From the NCBI GenBank assembly GCA_963792075.1, contig CAWBUW010000011.1, positions 248,001 through 312,000 of the forward strand: a stretch of DNA of 64,000 nt. Reading direction: 5' to 3'. Below the pieces are notes generated by a model that saw only the letters and a list, made by a program, of their open reading frames with translations, made no database searches and had not been told where the DNA came from. A program made the position numbers and the translations under genes. Below, piece after piece: positions 37,401 through 44,957 of this stretch. The DNA comes from CAWBUW01 sp963792075 (lineage in GTDB: Bacteria > Chloroflexota > Anaerolineae > Anaerolineales > UBA4823). Numbering within the stretch: position 1 is the stretch's first letter; each line of letters opens with the position of its first letter.

Positions 37401-39748
37401 CAGCCTTCAAGCACAAAGCCAATGGCACGGGCGTGTTCGAGTCCGGTCAGCACCCGATCATCGTCGGGCAGGCCGCCTACAACTCAGCCTACGGCACCAG
37501 CTTCGCCGCCGGCAGCAACTGCAACGCTCCCGGCAGCACAGTGCAGCGCTGCGATGGCTTCGTCCGGGTGAGTGACACGACGAATTTTGGCTTCAACACG
37601 CTGAAAGCGCCGAACGCCAAGATGACGATGCCGCTCCAGCCGAAGGCCATCCATGACGAGATGAACTCCTCGACCTTCGACGAGTTTGGCCGGATGCAGG
37701 CCAACCTGGGTGTGGAGGCCCAGCCACCGACGCCCGGGGCGCAGAACGTGGTACTGTACCCGTTCGTGAACCCCTCGACCGAGCTGATCGACGCCACCAA
37801 CTTACCGAAGGCCGCCGTGACTTACGATGCGAACGGCCTGCCGGTGAGCGACGTCAAGATCACGCCTATCTCCAATGCTGCGGATGGGACGCAGATCTGG
37901 CGCATCACGCACAACGGCGTCGACACCCACCCCATCCACTTCCACCTGTACGACGTGCAGGTCGTGAACCGGGTGACCTGGGACAACATCATCATCCCGG
38001 CGGAAGCCACCGAGCTGGGCTGGAAGGACACGGTGCGCATCTCTCCGCTGGAGGACACCATCGTCGCCCTGCGGCCCATCATCCCCCAGGTGCCTTTTGA
38101 GGTACCCAATGCGATCCGTGCCTTGAACCCGATGATGCCAGCAGGCTCGACGGCGATGTTCAACAACGTTGACGCCAACGGCAACCCGACCGATGCGATC
38201 ATCAACCAACTGGTCAACTTCGGCTGGGAGTACGTCTACCACTGCCACATCCTGAGCCATGAGGAAATGGACATGATGCGACCGGTGTCTGTGGCCCTGC
38301 CTCCGATCGTGCCGGACGGGCTGGTCTTCGATCCAAGCACAGGGACGCTGACCTGGAATGACAACTCAATCACCGAGACCTCCTTCGCAGTGCAAAGATC
38401 CGAGGACGGCGGAATCACCTGGCTCGATCTCGCCACCATCCAGTCACCTCTCGACCAGCCGAACCTCCACGAAGTGCGCAGCTTCACCGACTTAACCTTC
38501 AACCCGCTCACGGTTTACAAGTACCGCGTCGTCGCCAAGAACACGGTCGGCTACGGCGGAGCGTACATGAGCCTGACGGTGCAGTCGGTATCCGCGGAAT
38601 TGGTTGTAAACATCCTTCCGCCCGCTGCCCCCACCAACCTGTCAGCGACCCTGCAAGCTGGCCCCCAGATCGCCTTGGCCTGGAGCGATAACGCTACGAA
38701 CGAGACCGGCTTTGTGATCGAGCGCGCGCTCGACGGTGTGACCTTCTCCGTCCTGGGTACCGTAGGCGCTAACACCACCAGCTTCGTGGACAGCCCTGTC
38801 TCACCTGGGATCACCTACACCTACCAGGTGCAAGCCGTGAACTTGAGCGGCGCTTCGGCTTACTCGAATCAGGCCAGCGTGAGCGTGCCTGCGCTCCCGG
38901 CAGATCCCACCAACCTGACGGCATCCGCCATCTCGTCCGCGCAGGTTGACCTGGCGTGGAGTGACAATGCTACCAATGAAGACGGAACTGTCGTTCAACG
39001 CTCCATCGATGGAGGCCTCACCTGGGCCCAGGTTGGCCTAACAGCCGCCAATGCCATATCCTTCAGTGACACGTCCGTTTCGCCCCTCAGCACCTACAGC
39101 TATCAGGTGTACGCCTTCAACCTCGCCGGCAGCTCCCTGCCCTCCAACGTGGCGACGGCGACCACACCGGACGGGCCTCCTGTGGCTCCTTCGAATTTGT
39201 CCGCAGCCAACCTCACCCAGATATCCCTGACGCTTAACTGGCAGGACAATTCGAACAACGAAGCTAACTTCACCGTCCAGATGGCGTCCGATGCCGGCTT
39301 CACCAATATCTTGCAGACCTTGACCACGGGCGCGAATGTGACCTCGCTGGACTTCACCGGGCTTACCCCAGGCACCACCTACTACTTCCAGGTGGCAGCT
39401 TCCAACGCAGCCGGCACATCCGCCTGGTCGGCCCCTCTGGCGGTAACCACTTCGCCTGCCACCATTCCTGCCGCTCCGTCGAACATGACCACAGCCAACA
39501 ACACACAAACGTCTATCACGCTCAATTGGGTTGACAATGCGAACAACGAAGCCGGCTTCACCGTCCAGATCGCGACCAATAACGTCTTCACCGCTAACTT
39601 CCAGACCTTCACCGTTGGCCCGAATGTGACTTCGTGGAATTTCACCGGGCTTACCAGGAACACCAAGTACTACTTCCGGGTCGCAGCCTTCAACGCAGCG
39701 GGAACCTCCGCATGGGCGGCTCCCATCAACGATAAGACTCTGCGATAA
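34403..39748 (+). CDS. Giant secreted multicopper oxidase with N-terminal Gly-rich repeats and FN3 tail
   Basis: ATG 34403, with AGGAG 8 bp before, gives 1781 residues. The signal peptide is about 1-33 (TIASLLIGSSAFSYSRALA). Residues about 60-330 hold repeated units such as GITGISVTNPGHNYSNAKVD-like strands with the motif PGSGY. Cupredoxin domains follow. The copper ligands are HLHGG (about 515), FYHDHAWG (about 582), HPIHFHLYD (about 1175) and YHCHILSHEEMDMM (about 1279, with the type 1 Cys-His). The last 470 residues are four fibronectin type III domains (for example TNLSATLQAGPQIALAWSDN). Ordinary enzymes of this group have 450-700 residues. The tail suggests cell-surface or matrix attachment. 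It is paired with a second oxidase 96 bp downstream. Confidence 0.9.
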   Translation: MHKHKLIYTLVSLLTIASLLIGSSAFSYSRALAMPVGPTDESKVPHYFGPNPNWANSPFTLPDAQVVITGDGSGAAAVATVGANGIITGISVTNPGHNYSNAKVDILGSGTGAMADVTIVKKGAVVAVTVDQPGTGYTAPSVTFSAGLAAATAYGGVENNIQITNGGSGYQMPTVDFDMPDSPDGVQAQGHVPMIANGDLIDGMDANGTITAIVVDNPGSGYSAAPGVAIHNGTLFDPIPGATLATASATLSIQAIVVNVFGAGYNTAPVVTITDLAGLGNGALATAVLDNGIISAVTLKKPGSGYLTAGGIQKFTDPLPGLCVPPACSGSKYIPLAMPEAKNYNGVQADEYEIGLVQYRTSFSSSLKDPVTGLPVGTLVRGYVQLETPANAGISQHFPLVNELLNGTSVPVMQSDGVTQWLAVTPPQYLGPVIAATKNKPVRIVFYNLLPTDAGGNLFLPVDTSLMGSGTGPMGMLPAVDQGLVTDEVRNPLCSDNPQAVDGMGMDLCFQNNRATLHLHGGISPWISDGTAHQWITPAGEMATWPEGVSVESVPDMNVCQAADDGCMTFYYTNQQSARLMFYHDHAWGITRLNVYAGEAAGYLITDDTEKGLLSSDTIPGAADTIPLIIQDKTFVPQDAQMYNQYDALGNVLSYGQDPAWDASRWGGYGELWYHHVYMPAQNPGDPGGMSAYGRWMYGPWFWPPAAGTVHGPIANPYYNMDPDGVDNIRGNADDWQTPLAVLCNLDDPATWQYQTDPFCEPQQIPGTPNVSVGMEQFNDTPVVNGVAYPTLTLEPKTYRFRILSAANDRFFNFQWYVGDASTASTGLNLNGQVIGATEVALNPAELALAQTDPVVFPTPDLALSPAGPDWIQIGSEGGFLPAPVMVDGQQYTTWITDPTRFDVGNVDLHSLLLAPAERADVIVDFSQFAGQTLILYNDAPAAFPARVPSYDYYTGAPDMSPVGAPAILPGYGPNTRTIMQVKIAAAPAAPAFNLAKLQAAFKHKANGTGVFESGQHPIIVGQAAYNSAYGTSFAAGSNCNAPGSTVQRCDGFVRVSDTTNFGFNTLKAPNAKMTMPLQPKAIHDEMNSSTFDEFGRMQANLGVEAQPPTPGAQNVVLYPFVNPSTELIDATNLPKAAVTYDANGLPVSDVKITPISNAADGTQIWRITHNGVDTHPIHFHLYDVQVVNRVTWDNIIIPAEATELGWKDTVRISPLEDTIVALRPIIPQVPFEVPNAIRALNPMMPAGSTAMFNNVDANGNPTDAIINQLVNFGWEYVYHCHILSHEEMDMMRPVSVALPPIVPDGLVFDPSTGTLTWNDNSITETSFAVQRSEDGGITWLDLATIQSPLDQPNLHEVRSFTDLTFNPLTVYKYRVVAKNTVGYGGAYMSLTVQSVSAELVVNILPPAAPTNLSATLQAGPQIALAWSDNATNETGFVIERALDGVTFSVLGTVGANTTSFVDSPVSPGITYTYQVQAVNLSGASAYSNQASVSVPALPADPTNLTASAISSAQVDLAWSDNATNEDGTVVQRSIDGGLTWAQVGLTAANAISFSDTSVSPLSTYSYQVYAFNLAGSSLPSNVATATTPDGPPVAPSNLSAANLTQISLTLNWQDNSNNEANFTVQMASDAGFTNILQTLTTGANVTSLDFTGLTPGTTYYFQVAASNAAGTSAWSAPLAVTTSPATIPAAPSNMTTANNTQTSITLNWVDNANNEAGFTVQIATNNVFTANFQTFTVGPNVTSWNFTGLTRNTKYYFRVAAFNAAGTSAWAAPINDKTLR

Positions 39749-39765
39749 ATCAAACCATTCAGAAA

Positions 39766-39793
39766 CTGGGGGAGGGAACTTTCCCTCCCCCAG
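39766..39793 (+). terminator. Hairpin between the two oxidase genes
   Basis: A perfect 13-bp stem CTGGGGGAGGGAA / TTCCCTCCCCCAG with a 2-nt loop, 18 bp after the first oxidase gene. There is no T-run, so partial read-through into the second oxidase is likely. Confidence 0.65.
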
Positions 39794-39844
39794 GGGGACA
39801 ACGATATTCGATCTAAACAAGTTAGTTTCCCCCAGGAGGACAAA

Positions 39845-41884
39845 ATGTTATCTCGACGTAGCTTTCTAAAAGTTTTCGGAGTGGGCACGCTATCGTTGTA
39901 TGTCGCCACCCACAGCAAATTCGTTGAAAAGGTCCTGGCTGCCCCTATCCCCGGTGGGACTCTGGATCCTCTGGCTGTTCCCAAATATCAAACACCTTTG
40001 TTGATCCCACCCGCCATGCCTCGAGCCAGTAAAGCCAGGCAGAAAATGGACAAGAACATCGATTACTACGAGATCGCCATGCGGCAGTTCTCGCAGCAAA
40101 TCCTACCGGCCGGCCTGCCTGCAACGACGGTGTGGGGGTATGGTCCGGCGACCGCCCAGGGCGGACCCGTTATCTTCAATGCTCCATCCCTGACCATCGA
40201 AGCAAAATACAACAAACCGGTGCGGGTCAAATGGATCAACCAATTGGTGGACGCGAACGGGAACTATCTGCCCCACCTGCTGCCCGTTGACCCGTCCTTG
40301 CATTGGGCGAACCCGCCGGGTGGCCTGGCGGAGCGGGACATGCGTCCCACCTTCGCGGACACGCCCGGCGCTTACACCGGCCCCGTGCCTACCGTCTCGC
40401 ATGTGCACGGCGCGGTGGGTGTCGGTGCCGAAAGCGATGGCTACGCGGAGGCCTGGTACCTGCCCGCCGCCAATAACATCCCGGCCGGCTATGCCACCGA
40501 AGGCACCTGGTACAACTACTTTGCCGGTAAAGCAAAGGCTGGATATGGAGAAACCTGGGGGCCGGGTTTTGCGACCTTCCAGTATCCCAACCATAACCGG
40601 GCTTCGACCATCTGGTACCATGACCACGCCCTGGGCATGACCCGCCTGAACGTGTATGCCGGTCCTGCCGGCTTCTTCATCGTCCGCGGCGGCCCGAGCG
40701 ACATTGTCCTCGATTCACGGTTTGGAACGAATGCCGTGCTGCCTGGGCCTGCACCGGCCCTGGGCGACCTGCCAGGCACGAACTACTACGAAGTCCCCAT
40801 CGCCATCCAGGACCGCGCCTTTAACTCAGATGGCTCGCTGTTCTATCCGGACACGCGCGAATTCTTTGATGAATTTTATGGACCGTACCTCCCATACAGC
40901 AACGTCTCGCCGGTCTGGAACCCGGAGTTCTTCGGCAACATGCTCATGGTGAACGGCAACACCTGGCCCTTCTTGAACGTCGAGCAGCGCCGCTATCGCT
41001 TCCGCTTCCTGAACGGCTGCCAGTCGCGCCACCTGATCCTGGACTTCAACCAGATTCCAGGTGTGGAAGTCTGGCAGATCGGCAACGAAGGCGGCTTCCT
41101 GGCCGCGCCGGTCAACCTCACCGCCACCAATGGCAACCGCCTGCTGATGGGCCTGGCAGAGCGCGCAGATATGATCGTCGATTTCACCAAAGTACCGCTG
41201 GGCCAGCAAATCCTCATGAACGCCGGCCCAGACGAACCCTTCGGCGGCGGAGTCCCCGGCGTGGACTTCACCGAGGCGGATATCGACTCCACCGGCCAGA
41301 TCATGGCGTTCAACGTCGGCCCTGCCATTGCTCCCGATCCCACCACTCCCCCGCAATTCCTGGTGTTACCCGCCATCACACCGCTGCCAGCTCCGGTTAC
41401 AACCCGGCCTCTGGCGCTGATCGAGATGATGTCCGAAGTCCACGACGGGCCATCGGAGGCTATGTTGGGTGTAGTAGACGCCGGCATGGCCGTGCACAAG
41501 ATGTGGTCTGACCCGGTCAGCGAGAACCCGGCTGTAGGCGACACGGAAGACTGGGAGTTCTACAACACCACCGCCGACGCTCACCCCATGCACGTCCACG
41601 AGATCACGTTTGAGGTGGTGAACCGGCAGGCATTGGTGCTCGATCCCTTAACCGGAGAACCCGTGCAGCCTCTCCAGCTTGCTGGAACCCCGCGGCCGCC
41701 TGAAGCATGGGAAAGTGGCGTCAAGGACACGGTCATTGCCTATCCAGGCGAGGTGACCCGCATCCGAGGGCAGTTCAAAGTTCCCGGCCAGTTCGTCTGG
41801 CACTGCCATATCGTCGAACACGAAGACAACGAGATGATGCGACCGTACCGTATTGGGCCTATGGACCCGAATGCTCCAGGGTAG
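39845..41884 (+). CDS. Tat-exported multicopper oxidase (CotA/bilirubin oxidase-like)
   Basis: A 679-residue protein starting MLSRRSFLKVFGVGTLSLYV, a twin-arginine signal (RRSFLK), so it is exported folded with copper. The ligands are HVHGAVG (about residue 186), YHDHALGMTR (about 257), HPMHVHE (about 579) and WHCHIVEHEDNEMMRPY (about 652). That makes a complete type 1/2/3 copper set, with Met as the likely axial ligand. The long N-terminal half (PFLNVEQRRYRFRFLNGCQS, then SRHLILDF) is like spore-coat CotA and bilirubin oxidases, so phenols, Mn(II) or Cu(I) are possible substrates. AGGAGG precedes the ATG. The first oxidase uses a Sec-type signal, so the pair leave the cell by two routes. Confidence 0.9.
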   Translation: MLSRRSFLKVFGVGTLSLYVATHSKFVEKVLAAPIPGGTLDPLAVPKYQTPLLIPPAMPRASKARQKMDKNIDYYEIAMRQFSQQILPAGLPATTVWGYGPATAQGGPVIFNAPSLTIEAKYNKPVRVKWINQLVDANGNYLPHLLPVDPSLHWANPPGGLAERDMRPTFADTPGAYTGPVPTVSHVHGAVGVGAESDGYAEAWYLPAANNIPAGYATEGTWYNYFAGKAKAGYGETWGPGFATFQYPNHNRASTIWYHDHALGMTRLNVYAGPAGFFIVRGGPSDIVLDSRFGTNAVLPGPAPALGDLPGTNYYEVPIAIQDRAFNSDGSLFYPDTREFFDEFYGPYLPYSNVSPVWNPEFFGNMLMVNGNTWPFLNVEQRRYRFRFLNGCQSRHLILDFNQIPGVEVWQIGNEGGFLAAPVNLTATNGNRLLMGLAERADMIVDFTKVPLGQQILMNAGPDEPFGGGVPGVDFTEADIDSTGQIMAFNVGPAIAPDPTTPPQFLVLPAITPLPAPVTTRPLALIEMMSEVHDGPSEAMLGVVDAGMAVHKMWSDPVSENPAVGDTEDWEFYNTTADAHPMHVHEITFEVVNRQALVLDPLTGEPVQPLQLAGTPRPPEAWESGVKDTVIAYPGEVTRIRGQFKVPGQFVWHCHIVEHEDNEMMRPYRIGPMDPNAPG

Positions 41885-41911
41885 GCATGCAGATGAAGAA
41901 GGTAGGATTCA

Positions 41912-41974
41912 AGTGTTTTCGTGGCGTGTTTTGTGCGTGCTTCGCACGCACAAAACACGCCACACCTCAAGTTA
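41912..41974. repeat. Keto-rich hairpin between convergent genes
   Basis: A perfect 20-bp stem pairs 41921-41940 (GTGGCGTGTTTTGTGCGTGC) with 41944-41963 around apex TTC. Outer arms are TTCAAGTG and CTCAAG. It lies between the oxidase stop and the end of the minus-strand gene at 41976, so it can act as a two-way terminator. Confidence 0.75.
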
Positions 41975-41975
41975 A

Positions 41976-42563
41976 TTATCCCGGAAATGGGCGGCCTATG
42001 GTAAGCGTTTGAAGAAGCTCAGGCTCGAGCTCCAAATAGGCTTCATCCGGTACCGCGCCGAGTAAGTCGAGGGTCTTGCTAAAGAAATTGCGCGCCGCAC
42101 TCACCAGGACCACATCCAGGATTTCTGCGTCCGAAAGGCCGTGCCCACGCAGCTCATCCATATCCTGTGGGCTTACCTGATACGGCTGGAGGGTAACCTT
42201 CTGCGCAAAAGACATCAGGGCGACTTCTTCCGGTGGAAGGCCCGCATTGCGGAAATCCTTAACCACGGCCACCAGTTGTTCGGCACTGAAGAAATTTTTA
42301 CGGAGCAACGCTCCGTGGGCAAGCATTCAATAAGTACATTTGAGCGCCATGGCGGTTGCAAACGTAACCAGCTCATAACGGCGCAGTCTCATATTGGACC
42401 GTATCGCGCCCACGAGCTTCGTCCAGGCGTCATACACCTCAGGGTGTAAGCTCATGGCCTGGATGTAGTTCGGCACATAGCCCATGTTCTTCTGGGCGGT
42501 TTGATATTGTTCGCGCAAGAGGCCTTCTGCCTGCTCCTGCGCGATGGTCTTGATGAACGCCAT
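41976..42563 (-). CDS. AhpD-like/CMD-family peroxidase, predicted selenoprotein (TGA codon 79)
   Basis: ATG 42563 has an excellent ribosome site (AAGGAGG). The product is 195 residues if TGA 42329-42327 is read through. Without that it would be two adjacent fragments in the same frame, split at the active site. The text around it is RRYELVTFATAMALKCTY-U-MLAHG, which fits the AhpD signature E-x11-C-x2-C-x3-H exactly: Glu64, Cys76, Sec79, His83. In AhpD the second Cys is the reactive thiol activated by that His, so Sec replaces the nucleophile. A SECIS-like hairpin follows. The remainder is free of lesions, with SPQDMDELRGHGLSDAEILD a typical second-half helix. Likely role: peroxide reduction or a related thiol redox reaction. 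The alternative is a single nonsense mutation of a Cys codon. Confidence 0.85.
42300..42316 (-). promoter_or_regulatory. SECIS-like hairpin downstream of the AhpD-family TGA
   Basis: On the coding strand ACGGAGC-GTT-GCTCCGT, a perfect 7-bp stem with a G-U-U apex. The apical G is 18 nt after the TGA, inside the 16-37 nt range usual for bacterial SECIS elements, where a G in the loop is the conserved feature. Confidence 0.65.
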
Positions 42564-42579
42564 AACCTGCCTCCTTCTA

Positions 42580-42650
42580 GTATTCAAATGTGGGGGGGTG
42601 TTTTGAGCGGCTAAGCCGCTCAAAACACCCCCAAGACCAGACCATTAATT
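42580..42650. repeat. Keto-rich hairpin upstream of the AhpD-family gene
   Basis: A perfect 18-bp stem pairs 42594-42611 (GGGGGTGTTTTGAGCGGC) with 42615-42632 around apex TAA. It lies between divergent genes, about 30 bp before the ribosome site of the minus-strand gene, so here it is not a terminator of either neighbour. Confidence 0.75.
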
Positions 42651-42690
42651 GTACATTTTCTGTCTGAATTCGTACAGGCTGATTTAATTG

Positions 42691-42696
42691 TATAAT
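42691..42696 (+). promoter_or_regulatory. -10 box immediately before the sensor-domain gene
   Basis: TATAAT ends 6 bp before ATG 42703 and no Shine-Dalgarno sequence is present between them. If this is the promoter, the mRNA would start at or within a base or two of the ATG, that is, it would be leaderless. The -35 is poor. Confidence 0.45.
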
Positions 42697-42702
42697 ATTT
42701 AT

Positions 42703-43401
42703 ATGTTGACTTCATTGTTTCGCAAAGCCACCCAGGTGTTTCTTGAAAAGCAAACCTACCTGAACCTGGCTTACCTTGGAGTCAATATCACTTTCGGGTT
42801 TGCTTACTACATCACCTTTCAAGTTTGCCTGTCGCTCGCCTGGGGGTTGGTATCTCCGAACGTCTCGTTACTCGCCTCGCTAACTTTGGATTGGGTATCC
42901 CAATTCAAATTGGCGCTGGTCATCCTGGGTGGAGCCCTGATCCTCCCCATCCTGGTTTGGGTGCTGCAACTGTTTGTGGTGCCGGAGCAGTGGCTGGCGA
43001 ACCTTCTGCTCAAAGAAAACATTCCGCTGGATCTGGAAATGTGGTCAAAAGACTCGTCCCTGCTCAAACCCTGGCGTTTATTCCTGGCGGCGTCCACCTG
43101 GAAACGCCTGCTTTATACGCTGCTCAAAATACCGCTGGGCGGGATTTCTTTCTTTGCCATCTTCACCGGCCTGATACCCGTCATCGCCCTGTTCAGTATG
43201 CCCCTCGCTTACCTGGTTGGCTTTCGGAGCTTGATTATCGGCGCCTGGCGGTTTGACTCCTTTGAGAAAACAGCGCTGGCGTTCGTTGCCGGGGCTTTGC
43301 TCCTGCCGCTTTCGTTTCACGCCATGAACCTGCTGGCAAAGTTCTCCGGCTGGCTGGCGAGAGGCCTGACGCCGGAGACGAATGGAGGCGTATCCTCATG
43401 A
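42703..43401 (+). CDS. Membrane protein with a 'putative sensor' domain
   Basis: The product from ATG 42703 has 232 residues and about six membrane helices. TLLKIPLGGISFFAIFTGLI followed by PVIALFSMPLAYLVGF resembles the integral-membrane sensor domain found at the N-terminus of some actinobacterial and Chloroflexi histidine kinases. No kinase part is attached. Three genes follow in the same direction. The next gene overlaps by 4 bp (ATGA), so they are coupled. The family call is tentative. Confidence 0.6.
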   Translation: MLTSLFRKATQVFLEKQTYLNLAYLGVNITFGFAYYITFQVCLSLAWGLVSPNVSLLASLTLDWVSQFKLALVILGGALILPILVWVLQLFVVPEQWLANLLLKENIPLDLEMWSKDSSLLKPWRLFLAASTWKRLLYTLLKIPLGGISFFAIFTGLIPVIALFSMPLAYLVGFRSLIIGAWRFDSFEKTALAFVAGALLLPLSFHAMNLLAKFSGWLARGLTPETNGGVSS

Positions 43402-43937
43402 AGGAGAACCAATTCTTCCGGCAAGGGTCACGTGGTTGTTTCATCAGCCTGGCCGGTGTTTTGTTTGCAATCGGCGCGATGGCTGTCTCTGCGCAATACC
43501 AGTATCCCGAGTCTCCATCTTGTAGAGGAATGTTAGGGGCCGGTTTTCCGGCACTTTTCATTTGTGATGACTGGGGAGGGGGTTCCCCGACCGGCAGTTG
43601 GGAAAAAATTGATTTTGTAGACGTTCTCAACGGAGGCATCCGGCCGCAAGGATTTCTGATTGATTTCCTGTTCTATATTGTGCTGATCTGGATTGTCTGG
43701 CTCCTGGCGTCGGCTGTCTTCCATAAAGGCATCCATCGTCACGATGTGTGGTGGGCAACATTCATATGCGTTGGATTTATATCCGGTTTTCTGTGTGCCT
43801 TTTTGGTGTTTCAATCGAGCCGTTTGTACATCAAAGAGTCTCGTTTCCGTACACCAACCCCCGCCATAAGTCTATCCGCAACCCCGCCTGGAACGCTGCC
43901 TGCGGCCAAAACGCCAGTCGGAACGCCAGCCCCATAA
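43398..43937 (+). CDS. Small membrane protein, unknown
   Basis: A 179-residue protein. A first helix at about residues 12-32 (FISLAGVLFAIGAMAVSAQY), a Cys/Gly-rich outside loop (SCRGMLGAGFPALFICDDWG), two more helices at about 88-108 and 118-140, and a Thr/Pro-rich tail (FRTPTPAISLSATPPGTLPA). It is translationally coupled to the gene before it. The function is not recognised. Confidence 0.6.
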   Translation: MKENQFFRQGSRGCFISLAGVLFAIGAMAVSAQYQYPESPSCRGMLGAGFPALFICDDWGGGSPTGSWEKIDFVDVLNGGIRPQGFLIDFLFYIVLIWIVWLLASAVFHKGIHRHDVWWATFICVGFISGFLCAFLVFQSSRLYIKESRFRTPTPAISLSATPPGTLPAAKTPVGTPAP

Positions 43938-43976
43938 AAGGCATGAAACACTGCTTTGGAAATTAAAGGCACAAAT

Positions 43977-44651
43977 ATGTCACTATTCAATCTTCTGGGA
44001 AGGAAATTGACAGTAATAGCTATTGCTCTTGTCGCAATGTCGCTAATTGCCGGTTTTTGGCTAGACTGGAAGGGATTTATTGTCAATCTACTTGCCGGCG
44101 TGGTAGGTGTTTTCATAAGCTTTTTAATTAGCATAAAGATATTGAATAAATACGTAGATGCCCAAAGGGCGCAACAATGGGAAAAAGTGCGTTTTCTGAC
44201 TTATACAGCTATCTCGAATCATTTATATGACATCGTAGAGGAAGTGGGTATTCACTACGAAACCCAATTTTCATCAACAATTGAAGGAGGGAGAGACCAA
44301 CCTAACTCTTCTGTGGCTGCCTCAATGCTAAAATTTTGTTCAAAATTACAAAACCTTCCCGGCGCCGAAAGCGGTGATAATATCCTCTCTGACATTGCTG
44401 TTGATTTATATCAGTATATTCAATGGGATCTCGATCAGCTAACTGACATTCTTTTGCCGCGAGTGATCCAGGCAACGAATGATCAAGAAGTCATAGATGC
44501 TCTTGTTGGCTTCGATAGGGCAAAACAAAGACTACACAACGCTGTCGTCGGACAGGAAGAGATTGCTATCGGCGGAATCTATAAAGACGTGATTGTCCTT
44601 GTAAAGCACGCGCAAATTGTGTACAGTGTTCTCGCTACCACAGAAAAGTGA
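43977..44651 (+). CDS. Membrane-anchored helical protein, unknown
   Basis: ATG 43977 gives 224 residues. Two helices at the start (LTVIAIALVAMSLIAGFWLD and LLAGVVGVFISFLISIKIL) form a hairpin, followed by a helical soluble domain (DAQRAQQWEKVRFLTYTAIS onwards). This two-helix plus cytoplasmic helical layout is seen in many uncharacterised bacterial proteins. There is no catalytic motif. AAAGG lies about 8 bp before the ATG. Confidence 0.6.
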   Translation: MSLFNLLGRKLTVIAIALVAMSLIAGFWLDWKGFIVNLLAGVVGVFISFLISIKILNKYVDAQRAQQWEKVRFLTYTAISNHLYDIVEEVGIHYETQFSSTIEGGRDQPNSSVAASMLKFCSKLQNLPGAESGDNILSDIAVDLYQYIQWDLDQLTDILLPRVIQATNDQEVIDALVGFDRAKQRLHNAVVGQEEIAIGGIYKDVIVLVKHAQIVYSVLATTEK

Positions 44652-44957
44652 ACGCCAAAACCTTTATTACATTTTCTATAATCGGCCGCCTAACACCGCG
44701 TTCCCAGAGACAGCTCATGTTGGGGTGAGTTGGAAGCCAAGCATATCCATCTTTTTCTCAAGGTGTTTGATCTGTTGCTTTCGATAGTGTTTCTCGTATT
44801 CCTGCACACTCAAGGGTTCATATTCCATAATGTGCGGCTTTCGTGTCTGCCATTTCGGAATGTACGGCACATAACAGCTCTGTTTCTGTCGTGAAATATG
44901 ATGGCCCCATCATGCAGGGGCTACCCGAATGATAGAGTAGTCAGGTAATGAAAAATA
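44652..44957 (-). pseudogene. Probable C-terminal remnant of a transposase in an otherwise empty gap
   Basis: The minus strand from about 44890 to stop TGA at 44717-44715 reads YVPYIPKWQTRKPHIMEYEP followed by LSVQEYEKHYRKQQIKHLEK and MDMLGFQLTPT. A basic, helical ending of this kind is usual for some transposases, but I cannot name the family. No start, catalytic domain or inverted repeats are present. The motif GCCTAACACCGCG at 44691 is discussed among the rejected items. Confidence 0.35.

Noticed and set aside
36620..37453. Long antisense frames opposite the giant oxidase (also 34487-35164 and 39038-39820)
   Set aside because: They are shadows of a GC-rich coding strand with clear copper-oxidase and FN3 motifs; no ribosome sites or families are seen.
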